A stretch of 64,000 nt of DNA from Leeuwenhoekiella sp. MAR_2009_132. GTDB taxonomy: Bacteria > Bacteroidota > Bacteroidia > Flavobacteriales > Flavobacteriaceae. The DNA lies in the NCBI RefSeq assembly GCF_000687915.1, contig NZ_JHZY01000002.1, positions 496,001-560,000 of the forward strand, in the 5' to 3' direction. This document shows, in pieces, positions 19,780 through 28,262 of this stretch; the stretch's first letter is position 1; the number at the start of each line of letters is the position of its first letter. Made by a program: the position numbers and the translations under genes. The notes under the pieces are model-generated. The model did not search any database. It was given only the letters and a program-made list of their open reading frames with translations, and was not told the DNA's origin.

Positions 19780-21633
19780 ATGGCTGAAGAAAACCAAAAT
19801 CCGGAAACTGCTCCTGCAGTTGAAGAAACAAGCACTGCTCAAGCAGCAGCGCCAAAAAACTACAAAAGCGCTTCTCAAGAAAATCCTGAGAAATTTCTAG
19901 AAGAATTTAACTGGCACAACTACGAAGAAGGAATTGATCCTATCGACGATGAGAAGCTAAGTGAATTTGAGAAATTAGTAGCTGAGAACTTTGTAGATAC
20001 TCTTGATGATGAAGTAGTAGAAGGTACAGTAATAAACATTACAGATCGTGATGCTATTATTGACATCAACGCAAAATCTGAAGGTGTAATTTCTCTTAAC
20101 GAATTTCGTTACAACCCAGATCTTAAAGTAGGAGATAAGGTAGAAGTATTAATAGATGTACGTGAAGACGCTACAGGTCAATTAGTTCTTTCTCACCGTA
20201 AAGCTCGTGTGATTAAGGCTTGGGATCGTGTAAATAAAGCGCACGAAGAAGGTACTATTGTTACTGGTTTTGTAAAAGCACGTACTAAAGGTGGTATGAT
20301 CGTAGATGTATTTGGTATAGAAGCTTTCTTACCAGGTTCGCAAATCGACGTTAAGCCTATTCGTGACTATGATGCTTATGTGAATAAAACAATGGAATTT
20401 AAGGTTGTTAAAATCAACCAGGAATTTAAAAACGTTGTTGTTTCTCATAAAGCGCTTATCGAAGCAGATATTGAAGAGCAGAAAAAAGAAATCATTGGGC
20501 AGCTTGAAAAAGGTCAGGTACTTGAAGGTACTGTTAAAAACATTACTTCTTACGGAGTATTTGTTGATCTTGGAGGTGTTGATGGTTTGGTACACATTAC
20601 AGACCTTTCTTGGTCTCGTATCAACCACCCGAATGAGATAGTTGATCTTGATCAGAAATTAAACGTGGTTATTCTTGACTTTGATGAGGATAAAACACGT
20701 ATTCAACTAGGTCTTAAACAACTTAAGAAGCACCCATGGGATGCTTTAAGTGAGACTTTAAGCATAGGTGATAAAGTAAAAGGTAAAGTAGTGGTAATCG
20801 CAGATTACGGTGCTTTTGTTGAAGTAGAAGAAGGAGTAGAAGGTTTAATCCACGTTTCTGAAATGTCTTGGTCTACGCACCTGCGCAGCGCTCAGGATTT
20901 TGTAAATGTTGGTGACGAGGTAGAAGCTCAAATTCTTACTATGGATCGTGATGAGCGTAAGATGTCTCTTGGTATCAAACAATTATCTCAAGATCCTTGG
21001 ACAGATATTACTTCTAAGTATCCTGTAGGATCACGTCATACCGGTATTGTACGTAACTTCACTAACTTTGGTGTATTCGTAGAATTAGAAGAAGGTATAG
21101 ATGGTCTTATTTACATCTCTGATCTTTCTTGGACTAAGAAAATCAAACATCCATCAGAATTTACAAACATTGGTGATAAGCTAGAAGTTGTAGTTCTTGA
21201 ATTAGATGTAGATGGTCGTAAACTAAGTTTAGGTCACAAACAAACAGAAGAAAATCCTTGGGATAAGTACGAAGATGATTTCGCAGTAGGTACAAAACAT
21301 ACTGGTGTAATCGGAGACGTGGTTGATAAAGGAGCAACTATCGAATTTAATGAGGATATCGTGGCATTTGTGCCAGGTCGTCACTTAGAAAAAGAAGATG
21401 GTAGCAAGTTAGGAAAAGGTGATAAAGCCGAATTCCAGATCATTGAGTTTAATAAAGACTTTAAACGTGTAGTTGCATCGCATACTTCATTGTTTAGAGA
21501 AGAGGAAGCTAAGATTGTTAAGCAGGCAGCTAAGAAAGCAGCTGACACAGCAGCAGCTAGTGCACCTACTTTAGGAGATGCAAATGATGCTCTTGCAGCA
21601 CTTAAAAAGAAAATGGAAAATGGCGGTAACTAA
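19780..21633 (+). CDS. rpsA: 30S ribosomal protein S1
   Basis: A 617-residue protein with an acidic/Ala-rich N-terminal extension of about 60 residues and six S1 RNA-binding domains starting near residues 80, 155, 245, 330, 417 and 504; domains 3-5 carry the classic YGVFVDL / YGAFVEV / FGVFVEL strands. S1 helps the 30S subunit bind mRNA, and matters in Bacteroidota where Shine-Dalgarno sites are weak. The C-terminal tail is Ala/Lys-rich. It has its own terminator and a long leader, in which S1 autoregulation is possible but not shown. Confidence 0.97.
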   Translation: MAEENQNPETAPAVEETSTAQAAAPKNYKSASQENPEKFLEEFNWHNYEEGIDPIDDEKLSEFEKLVAENFVDTLDDEVVEGTVINITDRDAIIDINAKSEGVISLNEFRYNPDLKVGDKVEVLIDVREDATGQLVLSHRKARVIKAWDRVNKAHEEGTIVTGFVKARTKGGMIVDVFGIEAFLPGSQIDVKPIRDYDAYVNKTMEFKVVKINQEFKNVVVSHKALIEADIEEQKKEIIGQLEKGQVLEGTVKNITSYGVFVDLGGVDGLVHITDLSWSRINHPNEIVDLDQKLNVVILDFDEDKTRIQLGLKQLKKHPWDALSETLSIGDKVKGKVVVIADYGAFVEVEEGVEGLIHVSEMSWSTHLRSAQDFVNVGDEVEAQILTMDRDERKMSLGIKQLSQDPWTDITSKYPVGSRHTGIVRNFTNFGVFVELEEGIDGLIYISDLSWTKKIKHPSEFTNIGDKLEVVVLELDVDGRKLSLGHKQTEENPWDKYEDDFAVGTKHTGVIGDVVDKGATIEFNEDIVAFVPGRHLEKEDGSKLGKGDKAEFQIIEFNKDFKRVVASHTSLFREEEAKIVKQAAKKAADTAAASAPTLGDANDALAALKKKMENGGN

Positions 21634-21654
21634 GCCTTAACATTTTAAAGATAG

Positions 21655-21688
21655 AAAGCCCTTTAACGTAAGTTAAGGGGCTTTTTTT
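21655..21688 (+). terminator. Terminator after rpsA
   Basis: AAAGCCCTTTAAC pairs over 13 positions with GTTAAGGGGCTTT around a GTAA loop, then a run of Ts. Confidence 0.9.
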
Positions 21689-21691
21689 ATG

Positions 21692-21796
21692 GCGTTACCT
21701 CACTAAAAAAAGTGAGGTCAGGCTTTACGTTTCAATTCCTCATAGCCTTCACTACCGCTTCGGCAATTGCGGGATTTTCACTGCAATCCCTAACGC
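21692..21796. repeat. Flavobacterial intergenic structured repeat (REP-like)
   Basis: A 105-base element bounded by GCGTTA (21692-21697) and its complement TAACGC (21791-21796). Inside are two perfect hairpins: ACCTCACT/AGTGAGGT (21697-21718) and GGGATT/AATCCC (21771-21790). Read on the minus strand it runs GGGATT, GTGAAAATCCC, GAATTGAAACG, AAAGCCTGACC, which resembles a degenerate intergenic repeat I recall from many Flavobacteriaceae genomes (GGGAT...GAATCCC...TTGAAACGGA-AGCCCGACC). It encodes no protein that I can see. Family membership is from memory and needs a search. Confidence 0.55.
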
Positions 21797-21904
21797 AAGT
21801 CCAAGAGATTTAGTTATTTTTGAAGGCCTGTAATTAAAACTATATTTTCCTATAAAGTAAGTTATACCTGGCTTAGCATAGGAAACAAGAAATTAAATTA
21901 AATC

Positions 21905-23083
21905 ATGAATTATATCCTTTTTGACGGCCCTGTTCGCAATCAATTATTGCCTTTAACCTTTACAAGACCTGTGGCAGATTTGCGTATTGGTATTTTAACC
22001 ATTAGAGAAAAATGGGAGAAGCATTTAGGAAGCACCACTTCAACAGTAACGGAAGAATATCTTGCAGATAAATACCCAATGGTAGAATTTGAAAATAATA
22101 TTATGATCAATGCTGCCTATATTCCTACTTCAGCTTTATTAGATTCTGTTTTTGATTTAAGGCCTATGCAAGCGTTATTTGACGGGGAAGATGTGGTGGC
22201 TTTTTATACGCAGGATACACAGGAGGAAATAGATTTTGATGCATACGAGCAACTAGAATTAGATCAAAAAGCTCTTTTTAAGATTGAACACACATGGGAT
22301 TTGTTTAGTAAAAACCATAAAGCTATTCAGCTAGATTACGAGTTGCTTACAGAAGAACGTGAATCCTTGAAAATTCCGAAGAATGTACAGGTAACTAATC
22401 CTGGTAATATATTTATTGAAGAAGGAGCTAAAGTTAATTTCTGTTCTTTAAATGCTTCCGAAGGTCCTATTTTTATTGGTAAAGATGCTGAGATAATGGA
22501 AGGCGCCTTAATACGTGGGCCTTTTGCATTATGTGAAGGTGCGATTGTGAAAATGGGAGCAAAGATTTATACAGGCACTACTATAGGACCATATTGTAAA
22601 GTAGGAGGTGAGATTAATAATTCGGTTTTAATGGCCTATTCTAATAAAGGGCACGATGGTTTTTTGGGTAACTCAGTATTAGGTGAGTGGTGTAATATAG
22701 GAGCAGATTCTAATAATAGTAATCTTAAAAATAATTATGAAGAAGTGCGTGTTTGGGATTATGAGACCGAAGGTTTTGCCAAAACCGGACTTCAATTTTG
22801 TGGTCTAATAATGGGCGATCACAGTAAATGTGGAATCAACACAATGTTTAATACCGGCACGGTAATAGGGGTAAGTGTTAATATATTTGGTCCTGGTTTT
22901 CCTCGTAATTTTGTACCCTCGTTCTCCTGGGGTGGTGCGAGTGGTTTTACAACGTATAAAACAGAAAAAGCATTTCAGACCGCAAAATTAGTTACAGAAC
23001 GCCGAAACATACCTTTTGATGAGCAGGAAGCGGCAATTCTGGAACATGTATTTGAGCAAACAGCTAAATATAGGAGGTATTAG
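21905..23083 (+). CDS. GlmU-like sugar nucleotidyltransferase/acetyltransferase
   Basis: A 392-residue protein. The N-terminal part (about 1-180, with FDGPVRNQLLPLTFTRPVADLR) is the divergent nucleotidyltransferase domain seen in the alternative Bacteroidota GlmU family; the C-terminal part (about 185-360) is a left-handed beta-helix of hexapeptide repeats with NKGHDGFLGNSVLGEW. Members are thought to make UDP-GlcNAc from glucosamine 1-phosphate for cell-wall precursors. The classic GlmU pyrophosphorylase loop is not present, so the first activity is less certain. Its stop overlaps the convergent emrB-like gene by 4 bases. Confidence 0.82.
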   Translation: MNYILFDGPVRNQLLPLTFTRPVADLRIGILTIREKWEKHLGSTTSTVTEEYLADKYPMVEFENNIMINAAYIPTSALLDSVFDLRPMQALFDGEDVVAFYTQDTQEEIDFDAYEQLELDQKALFKIEHTWDLFSKNHKAIQLDYELLTEERESLKIPKNVQVTNPGNIFIEEGAKVNFCSLNASEGPIFIGKDAEIMEGALIRGPFALCEGAIVKMGAKIYTGTTIGPYCKVGGEINNSVLMAYSNKGHDGFLGNSVLGEWCNIGADSNNSNLKNNYEEVRVWDYETEGFAKTGLQFCGLIMGDHSKCGINTMFNTGTVIGVSVNIFGPGFPRNFVPSFSWGGASGFTTYKTEKAFQTAKLVTERRNIPFDEQEAAILEHVFEQTAKYRRY

Positions 23084-24669
23084 TGCATCGCTGAAGCATC
23101 TACCTTACCAGCACCTTTTTTAAGCATAAGTACAAATGGGACACATATTAAAAATAGGATTCCCAGACTCAAGAAAATATCCATATAGGTAAGAACAGTA
23201 CCTTGCAATGTTATTTTGCCTTCAAGTACCTGATATGCGCGGTCTAAAGCCTCATTAAAGCTAAATCCTTTACTCATAAACATTTTCTGCAATCCATACA
23301 CCTGACTTTGAGTTTGTGTATTTACGGCGCTAATATTCGGTAATAAATCTACACGGTGTTGTTGATTAAAGCGGTAGATCATTGTGGTTATGATTGCGAT
23401 TCCGAAGGAGCCTCCTAACTGGCGCATCATTCCTGTAAAAGCTGCACCTTCACCTATCTCTGCACCTTTTAAAGTTGACAATGCCAAGGTTGTTATGGGT
23501 ACAAACAAAAGTCCTAAACCAACGCCTCTTAATACTAAAGGCCAAAACATTACTTCAGAAGCAGTATCTGGTGTGATAATATTGTGCATCCAGAAGCTAA
23601 AGAAAAAGAAACCAATAAAACCAAGAGCAACCAGATATTTTGGAGAAACTCCACGCTCTAGCAACTTACCTATAATAGGCATCATGATTCCTGTAGTTAT
23701 TGAACTTGGAATGAGTAACAAACCGGCATCTGTGGCCGTCCACCCTAAAACAGACTGTGTGTATATGGGTATTATAAATGTTGAGCCATAAAGACCAAAA
23801 CCTAAAATAAAGGTCATTATGGTACCCGTCCATAAATTAGTGTTTTTTAGAACCCGTAGGTTAACAATAGGATTATCGTAAACCAATTCTCGCCAGATAA
23901 AGGCTAATAATCCAAATGCGGAAACAATACTTAGCGTAATAATAAGGTTGTTTTCAAACCAGTCATCTTGTTGCCCATGTTCTAAAACAAATTGTAAAGA
24001 ACCTATAAAAGATGCAAGAAAGATAATACCCCACCAGTCAACCTGGCTTGCTTTTAATTTTGTTCCATACTTAGGGCTTCTCACATATATAATAGTTAAA
24101 ATGGTAGCGATAATTCCTATAGGTATGTTAATGTAGAAAATATAGGGCCATGAAAAATTATCAACCAGATAACCACCTAATGGAGGCCCCAATGTAGGAC
24201 CTACGATAACGCCCATACCATAAATTGCTTGAGCCATCCCTCTTTTTGCCATTGGGTAACTTTCAGTAATAATGGTTTGTGCGGTAACCAATAAAGCACC
24301 ACCACCTAAACCTTGTATAAATCTAAATGTTACTAGTTCCCAAATATTTGTTGCGTTTCCGCAGAGAAAAGAGGAAAACGTAAATATTACAATTGAAACC
24401 GCAAAGTAATTTTTACGACCAAATTGCTTACTCAGCCAGCTGGTCATAGGTATGATAATTACGTTTGCAATAGCATACGCAGTAATTACCCAGGCAACAT
24501 CTGTTAGGGTAGCTCCTAAACTACCACGCATGTCGTTAAGAGCAACGTTTACGATTGTCGTATCTACGATTTCTAAAAGGGCGCATAATATTGCGGTAAT
24601 TGTAATAATCACCCTTCTAAAGCCATATTCTACTAAGCTGTCTTCTTCTTCAATTGCTACTGCTGCCAT
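23080..24669 (-). CDS. DHA2-family MFS drug efflux pump, EmrB-like
   Basis: A 529-residue transporter with about 14 hydrophobic segments, the DHA2 count. ALLEIVDTTIVNVAL in the first helix and the motif C segment GVIVGPTLGPPLGG mark H+-driven drug/H+ antiporters. Together with the EmrA-like adaptor 4 bases upstream in the operon and the TolC-like channel it should form an inner membrane-to-outside pump. It is the last gene of the tetR-tolC-emrA-emrB unit. Substrates cannot be predicted. Confidence 0.92.
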   Translation of the reverse strand: MAAVAIEEEDSLVEYGFRRVIITITAILCALLEIVDTTIVNVALNDMRGSLGATLTDVAWVITAYAIANVIIIPMTSWLSKQFGRKNYFAVSIVIFTFSSFLCGNATNIWELVTFRFIQGLGGGALLVTAQTIITESYPMAKRGMAQAIYGMGVIVGPTLGPPLGGYLVDNFSWPYIFYINIPIGIIATILTIIYVRSPKYGTKLKASQVDWWGIIFLASFIGSLQFVLEHGQQDDWFENNLIITLSIVSAFGLLAFIWRELVYDNPIVNLRVLKNTNLWTGTIMTFILGFGLYGSTFIIPIYTQSVLGWTATDAGLLLIPSSITTGIMMPIIGKLLERGVSPKYLVALGFIGFFFFSFWMHNIITPDTASEVMFWPLVLRGVGLGLLFVPITTLALSTLKGAEIGEGAAFTGMMRQLGGSFGIAIITTMIYRFNQQHRVDLLPNISAVNTQTQSQVYGLQKMFMSKGFSFNEALDRAYQVLEGKITLQGTVLTYMDIFLSLGILFLICVPFVLMLKKGAGKVDASAMH

Positions 24670-24673
24670 ACTA

Positions 24674-25756
24674 TTATTTCAAATGAACATCTACGTTGGC
24701 ATTCATACCTGTGCGTAAACGTGCTAATTTTTCAGTATCGTTGTTTGTTGTAAAATCTATTTTTACAGGTAAACGTTGTACTGTTTTTACAAAGTTTCCG
24801 GTTGCATTATCAGGTGGTAGTAATGAAAATCGAGCACCTGTGGCCGGAGAGAAGTTTGTAATAACTCCTTCAAACTCTTCATCAGGATATGCGTCAATCT
24901 CGATGCCTACTTTTTGACCCACCTTCATATCGCTAAGTTGGGTTTCTTTAAAATTGGCAACTACCCATTTATCTGTTGTATTTACTAAATAGAACAGCGC
25001 CTGACCCGGTTGTACAAATTGACCTCTTTGTATTTCTACAGCAGAGAGTTGCCCGTCTATAGGAGCTGTAATAACGGTATAATCAAGACTGAGTTGAGCA
25101 GCATCTACCATTGCCTGAGCACTTTTTACATTTGCTTCAGCAACTGTTACCTGCTTTTTAGTAACATCTGTTTGCGAGTATGCAGCAGAGTTCTGACTTT
25201 GTAAAGCTTTTTGCTGATTCTTTAAAATAGAAAGATTTGCTTCAGCTTCCTGCATCGCAGCCTGAGCCTGCTCAAATTGTTGTGTGGTTATACTTTTGTT
25301 TTCGTAAAGGTTTTTATACCTGTTGAAGTCATTAGTCGCACGACCTAATTGAATCTTCGCAGTTTCAATACTTCCTCTTGATGACGATACCTGTGCACTT
25401 GAAGCAGAAGCATTAGCCTGTGAAGAACCTATTGTAGATTCTGCTATGCCTACCTGGCTTTGAGCGGCGGCAAGTTGTGCTTGTGCTTGTTCTAATTTTA
25501 CAGTGTAATCTCGTTGATCAATAACAAGAATGGTGTCTCCTTTCTTTACAAATTGATTATCTGTCACGTAGATCTTCTCAACATAACCTCCTACGTGTGG
25601 TATTATTGAATTCATATTAGCTTCAACCTGAGCATCGTCTGTTTCTTCATGAGAAAGCGAGTGTATAAACTTAATTGTACCGTATGTTACACCTATTACC
25701 AGTAAAACTGAGATAATAGCAATAAACTTTTTGTTGGTTTTTTTCTTTTGTTCCAT
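24674..25756 (-). CDS. Membrane fusion protein, EmrA/HlyD-like
   Basis: A 360-residue periplasmic adaptor with one N-terminal membrane anchor (about 10-32). Split lipoyl domain halves flank a long Ala/Gln-rich coiled-coil hairpin (about 85-205), followed by the LDYTVITAPIDGQLS return strand and a beta-barrel domain. It bridges the EmrB-like pump to the TolC-like channel. It lies 14 bases after the tolC-like gene in the same operon. Confidence 0.92.
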   Translation of the reverse strand: MEQKKKTNKKFIAIISVLLVIGVTYGTIKFIHSLSHEETDDAQVEANMNSIIPHVGGYVEKIYVTDNQFVKKGDTILVIDQRDYTVKLEQAQAQLAAAQSQVGIAESTIGSSQANASASSAQVSSSRGSIETAKIQLGRATNDFNRYKNLYENKSITTQQFEQAQAAMQEAEANLSILKNQQKALQSQNSAAYSQTDVTKKQVTVAEANVKSAQAMVDAAQLSLDYTVITAPIDGQLSAVEIQRGQFVQPGQALFYLVNTTDKWVVANFKETQLSDMKVGQKVGIEIDAYPDEEFEGVITNFSPATGARFSLLPPDNATGNFVKTVQRLPVKIDFTTNNDTEKLARLRTGMNANVDVHLK

Positions 25757-25770
25757 TTTATTTAGCAGAA

Positions 25771-27099
25771 TTAATTTTTAGAAAATTGATTGGTAAGCAC
25801 ACCTTCAGCACTTAGTAATTCGTAATATTTTTGGGTAATATCTGCCTTTGCGTAAGCTAGATTTATTCGGGTTTGCAGTTGTTGTACATCTGCTTCCAAC
25901 AGATCGTTAGTATCAGAAAGACCATTGTCGTATTTGTCTTTAACAATACGGTAGTTTTCTACTGCTTGCTCTTCAGAAACTTTATAAACTTCAAGCGTAT
26001 TTAATGCCAGATTATATTCTTCTAAAGCATTTTTTGCATTTACTTCGGCCTTAGAAGTCGCTAAATCAAATTTGTAGCTTAGTTCCTCTGCTTTAGTTTG
26101 TGCTAATTTTACTTCGGCTTTTGATTTAAAAAGTGATGATAGATCGTAAGATATACCCACTCCTACATTCATCGCGTTGGTTACAGTTAGGGCGTTATTG
26201 ATATCTAATGCCGTGTAACCACCCAGAAGTGCAACCGAAGGCATGTAATCACCTTTAGCAACTTTAATTTCATCTTGAAGCGCTTCTTGCTGATAGTTTA
26301 AAGCCTGAAGATCATTGCGTTTTGAAATGCTGGGTAATGTAGTTGTTACAGGGGTGAAAGGGCTTACATTAGTTTCTATAGCAGTATCTTCAGGCAATTT
26401 TAGTAACGCATTTAAATTATAATTTAAGATGCGTGCATTTTTTATAGTATTTGCAAGCGTCAACTCAATATTTGCTTGCTGTAATTGAGCTTTAAGAAGG
26501 TCGTTACGAGCCAGTAAGCCGTTTTCTTCCATTGCTGAAAAATCTTTTACGCGCTGAGTTGCACTTTTCAGGTTATCTTCTACAAGATCTACAGAGGCGT
26601 TAGCCTTATATAATTGCAAATAAAGTTTGACGGCATCTAAGGCTAATTGTTCCTGAGCGTTAGCTGCACTATAAATAGCTGCTTGCAATTGATTCTCTTT
26701 AGCAGCAATACTATTCTTAATCTTAAAACCCGAAAATAAAGGCATTGAAACATTAGCAGCGCCTAGCAACAAACCATTAACATTATTAGGTTGTGTGGTT
26801 TGTGCAGTGCCTTCAGAACCAGAATCTGTTGTTGTAATGGGTATTTGTAGATTTATATTTGGCGTAGTTAGGTATTGATATTGTCCTGAAATTTTTACAT
26901 CTGGGTACTGTAAATTTTTACTAATTGCTAGTGCGCCTTTAGCAATGTCAACTTGTGAATTGTTAATTTTAGATGCGTCACTAGTATGGAGTGCTATGGT
27001 AACCACTTCCTCTAGTGAAAGTTGTTTTTTTTCTTGAGCCTTAAGAGATATTGCACTTAAGAGTACAAAGAGACTCAATAGGATATGTCTAATTTTCAT
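25771..27099 (-). CDS. TolC-family outer membrane efflux protein
   Basis: A 442-residue outer-membrane channel with a signal peptide ending SLKAQ and two OEP repeats of long helices, rich in Ala, Leu and Gln. It supplies the exit duct for the EmrAB-like pump. Its start overlaps the tetR stop by 11 bases, so the regulator is co-translated with the pump. Confidence 0.9.
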   Translation of the reverse strand: MKIRHILLSLFVLLSAISLKAQEKKQLSLEEVVTIALHTSDASKINNSQVDIAKGALAISKNLQYPDVKISGQYQYLTTPNINLQIPITTTDSGSEGTAQTTQPNNVNGLLLGAANVSMPLFSGFKIKNSIAAKENQLQAAIYSAANAQEQLALDAVKLYLQLYKANASVDLVEDNLKSATQRVKDFSAMEENGLLARNDLLKAQLQQANIELTLANTIKNARILNYNLNALLKLPEDTAIETNVSPFTPVTTTLPSISKRNDLQALNYQQEALQDEIKVAKGDYMPSVALLGGYTALDINNALTVTNAMNVGVGISYDLSSLFKSKAEVKLAQTKAEELSYKFDLATSKAEVNAKNALEEYNLALNTLEVYKVSEEQAVENYRIVKDKYDNGLSDTNDLLEADVQQLQTRINLAYAKADITQKYYELLSAEGVLTNQFSKN

Positions 27100-27712
27100 A
27101 TTTTAATAGGGCTTTAATCAAATTTTGTAAATGTGTTGTTAGCGTGGTTTCTATATAGTTTTGAATTTTTGACTCGGTACTCAAATCGTAAATACCTTTG
27201 AAGAATTCAATATTATAATGAAAGTGAAAATAGGTGCCTATGAGTGTAGGCAGCACTAATGAGATTTCTACAGTCTTTGAAAATTTGCCAGCATCCTGAC
27301 CGCGCTTTATAAAATTTTCTAAGGTTTTAAAATTGTCTTTTTTTTGAGAAATATACTGGTCTAGTTGTATACTACGATTGTTATTAGATGATTCAGAATG
27401 TATAATCGTATAAATACGTCTGTTTGCGTGAATACGCTTGATCATCATCGCAATTATTAAATCTATACGTTCAAAAAAGGAAATAGAATCATTAGCTATT
27501 ATGCCAAGAAGATCTCCCTGAAAATTGGCCATTCTATACACCATAAGAACCTCAAGTAATTTTTCTTTAGATCCAAAATAGTAAGAGATCATAGCGATAT
27601 TAATATCTGCTTCTTTAGCTATTTGACGTACGGATGTACCGTCAAATCCCTGCTCTGAAAATAGTTTTTCTGCTACTTGTATGATCTGAAGTTGTTTCTC
27701 ATTTAAATCCAT
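27089..27712 (-). CDS. TetR/AcrR-family repressor of the efflux operon
   Basis: A 207-residue regulator. The helix-turn-helix lies at about residues 25-50 (TSVRQIAKEADINIAMISYY, then FGSKEKLL), followed by a variable ligand domain. As the first gene of the efflux operon it is expected to repress its own promoter until a substrate binds. Two matching operators lie 23-55 bases upstream of its start and overlap the -7 box. Confidence 0.92.
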   Translation of the reverse strand: MDLNEKQLQIIQVAEKLFSEQGFDGTSVRQIAKEADINIAMISYYFGSKEKLLEVLMVYRMANFQGDLLGIIANDSISFFERIDLIIAMMIKRIHANRRIYTIIHSESSNNNRSIQLDQYISQKKDNFKTLENFIKRGQDAGKFSKTVEISLVLPTLIGTYFHFHYNIEFFKGIYDLSTESKIQNYIETTLTTHLQNLIKALLKYEN

Positions 27713-27729
27713 ACGCTAATATTAGTTAA

Positions 27730-27737
27730 CAAAATTA
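27730..27737 (-). promoter_or_regulatory. Candidate -7 element of the efflux operon
   Basis: TAATTTTG on the minus strand, an exact match to TAnnTTTG, 18 bases upstream of the tetR ATG. No clear TTTG -33 box is seen, which suits a regulated promoter. It overlaps operator 1 by 3 bases. Confidence 0.55.
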
Positions 27738-27767
27738 AACAATTGTTTAAATTAAACGTTTGTTTAA
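27735..27767. promoter_or_regulatory. Two tandem TetR operators, TTAAAC-N4-GTTTAA
   Basis: TTAAACAATTGTTTAA (27735-27750, a perfect 16-base palindrome) and TTAAACGTTTGTTTAA (27752-27767) share identical half-sites TTAAAC and GTTTAA with 4 bases between, and their centres are 17 bases apart. The position over the tetR promoter is that expected for autorepression, possibly by two dimers. Confidence 0.75.
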
Positions 27768-27921
27768 ATTTAAATTGATTTATTTTTAACTTATATCGTT
27801 TTCGTGGCTAGTTGTACATCTCTGCGTAAGTTGTAATGAATTCGTATCCCGAAAAATGATTGTCAAAAAAACTTAAAAATTGATCGCCTTCAAGTTTTTA
27901 AGTGATTTATAGATATAAGAT

Positions 27922-28197
27922 TCAAACAGAAAAAACGATAGCGACGCTAAATAGAATCAAAATTATAAGACTAAAAATGAAGTAGATAAGTACACGCTTT
28001 TTATAGTTTTTAGCATTTAAGCGTATCTCTGTGCGTAATTTTTCTAGTTGTTTAGGGCTCGGCCTTTTATGATCTACAAAAGGTTTGTAGGTCGTGAATG
28101 TAGTATTAGAACTTCTATTATTAAATTTCGATTTACGTTCTCGTTTGTTGTTTTTAATCGACGTAATCATCGCCGAGACTGCCCCGCCAAAACTCAT
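27922..28197 (-). CDS. Small conserved membrane protein of unknown function
   Basis: A 91-residue protein: MSFGGAVSAMITSIKNNKRERKS at the start is very basic and conserved-looking, the middle is basic with PSPKQLEKLR, and the C-terminal 24 residues form one transmembrane helix. The N-out or N-in orientation is unknown, but the basic N-terminal part suggests it stays in the cytoplasm. I recall similar short proteins in other Flavobacteriaceae, without function. No operon partner is obvious. Confidence 0.72.
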   Translation of the reverse strand: MSFGGAVSAMITSIKNNKRERKSKFNNRSSNTTFTTYKPFVDHKRPSPKQLEKLRTEIRLNAKNYKKRVLIYFIFSLIILILFSVAIVFSV

Positions 28198-28262
28198 AAA
28201 TTTACCTTTAATAATCTTTTAGTATGAATAGGCTCTTATAAGTTACTTGTTTATACATTAAT

